A DNA stretch of 22,414 bases, from contig CAYRZP010000019.1 in NCBI GenBank assembly GCA_964428885.1, positions 1-22,414 of the forward strand. Reading direction: 5' to 3'. A program made the position numbers and the translations under genes. Under the pieces are notes generated by a model. That model saw only the letters and a list, made by a program, of their open reading frames with translations, was not told the DNA's origin and did not search any database. This stretch comes from JAQVQN01 sp964428885 (GTDB lineage Bacteria; Verrucomicrobiota; Kiritimatiellia; RFP12; UBA1067). Shown piece after piece: positions 21,730 through 22,414 of this stretch. Within the stretch, counting starts at the first letter, position 1. Every line of letters starts with the position of its first letter.

Positions 21730-22413
21730 TCACTTTTTTTTGTCTGCTTCGAGATGCTGTACGCCAAGCGCTTCGATGCGCGCCTTGACGCTCGGCTCGT
21801 CCAAACGCGGGCTGCGTTTCGGATAGACGCCGAGGTGTCCCGTGTCTTTAAAGTGGTAGCCTTCGTAAACTGTGCCGTAGCCGCCGGGATGGTAGGCGGG
21901 CGCTGGCGGCACGCCGCGTTCCATCATGGTCTTCAGGTCATTGAGCCGGGTTTCATACAGCTCACGCGGCGAGATGTTGTGTTTCGCGCAAATGGCCGCG
22001 GCCATGCCGGTTACTTCGCCCAGCGCTCCCAGCGTGCGCATCACGCGGATCAAGGCGAAGGCGACATGCGAGACGCTGATATGGCGTCCGGCGAGAAACA
22101 GGTTGTCGATGTCTTTCGCGTAGAGGCAGCGGAAAGGGACCGGATACGGTTTTAGGATCTGGCGGTGATAGGCGCAGGAACGGAAAGGCTCCTTGAATTT
22201 GGCCGCGTGGATAGGATCGGGGAAATGGAGATCCAGATTCCAGGTGGCCGATGCCGTGGCGTCCGGATAGACAACCGCGTTCTCGATGTCATTCTGTGTC
22301 AAGACCATGTCGCCGACCACGCGGTAACTCTCCCGTTTGCCGCCGAGGGGCGAGACCCAGGCGAGGCGCTCGTTCGCCCATTCGGCCTTGCGCGCGGCAT
22401 GGTTCTTGAGATA
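21730..22413 (-). CDS. FAD-dependent oxidoreductase (FAD_oxidored type), C-terminal part, runs off the window
   Basis: The minus-strand frame is open from the right edge to TGA at 21732-21730, giving 227 residues. YAKDIDNLFLAGRHISVSHV, then FALIRVMRTLGALGEVTGMA with CAKHNISPRELYE, is the C-terminal FAD-contacting segment of FAD_oxidored proteins, which bind the isoalloxazine near the LFLAGR loop. The N-terminal Rossmann GxGxxG lies outside the window. These proteins are abundant in Planctomycetota, Verrucomicrobiota and Lentisphaerota, often near sulfatases and glycan-degradation genes; substrates are mostly unknown. The tail ends in a short Lys run encoded by eight A. An internal GTG at 22320 is not the true start because similarity continues upstream. 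Confidence 0.88.
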   Translation of the reverse strand, partial: YLKNHAARKAEWANERLAWVSPLGGKRESYRVVGDMVLTQNDIENAVVYPDATASATWNLDLHFPDPIHAAKFKEPFRSCAYHRQILKPYPVPFRCLYAKDIDNLFLAGRHISVSHVAFALIRVMRTLGALGEVTGMAAAICAKHNISPRELYETRLNDLKTMMERGVPPAPAYHPGGYGTVYEGYHFKDTGHLGVYPKRSPRLDEPSVKARIEALGVQHLEADKKK

Positions 22414-22414
22414 G

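Overview
The window looks like chromosome from a GC-rich Gram-negative bacterium, most likely of the Kiritimatiellota/Lentisphaerota/Verrucomicrobiota (PVC) kind. This is inference from overall gene character: a FAD_oxidored-type protein at the right end, DapF, the MEP pathway, a periplasmic tail-specific protease, and large membrane proteins of PVC flavour. No rRNA gene or lineage marker fixes the taxonomy.

Positions 1-428 hold no convincing gene, only a hairpin and promoter-like boxes ahead of gltX. From 432 to 18197 all genes lie on the + strand, most with short gaps or ATGA overlaps: gltX, an unknown membrane protein, folB, a fused sugar nucleotidyltransferase/small-molecule kinase (MurU-like plus AmgK-like), an unknown 722-residue protein with weak PI3/PI4-kinase-like landmarks, hslO (Hsp33), a GT39-like membrane glycosyltransferase, dxs, a membrane-anchored NERD nuclease-like protein, a Prc/CtpA protease, dapF, a 2-hydroxyacid dehydrogenase, tsaE, and an SLC1-type symporter with an altered substrate site. 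This is mostly housekeeping: translation, folate, cell wall, isoprenoids, periplasmic quality control and tRNA t6A modification. Two short heptamer tandem tracts sit at gene ends.

From about 18200 to 21700 the character changes: visibly less GC-rich, fragmentary and accessory. It holds an ISL3-type transposase 5' fragment, an apparently intact DinJ/YafQ toxin-antitoxin pair, a 59-residue secreted peptide, a truncated ParE/RelE toxin behind an antitoxin tail, a nucleotidyltransferase pseudogene (nonsense codon plus lost DxD residue), an RluA-type pseudouridine synthase pseudogene (catalytic Asp to Gly, 3' end missing), a second nucleotidyltransferase tail, and a ribbon-helix-helix antitoxin tail.

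The most notable structure is that the DinJ/YafQ pair is bracketed by two 61-bp sites with the architecture of integron attC sites: RYYYAAC-like box, 4-nt spacer, 10-nt arm with one unpaired extra base, 19-nt loop, 9-nt arm, 5-nt spacer, GTTRRRY-like box. A third site of 59 bp and a weaker fourth lie downstream. No integrase is present, so the best reading is a decaying, integrase-less cassette cluster (CALIN-like) in which a toxin-antitoxin cassette has persisted while its neighbours eroded.

The right end (21730 to the edge) is the C-terminal part of a minus-strand FAD-dependent oxidoreductase that runs off the window.
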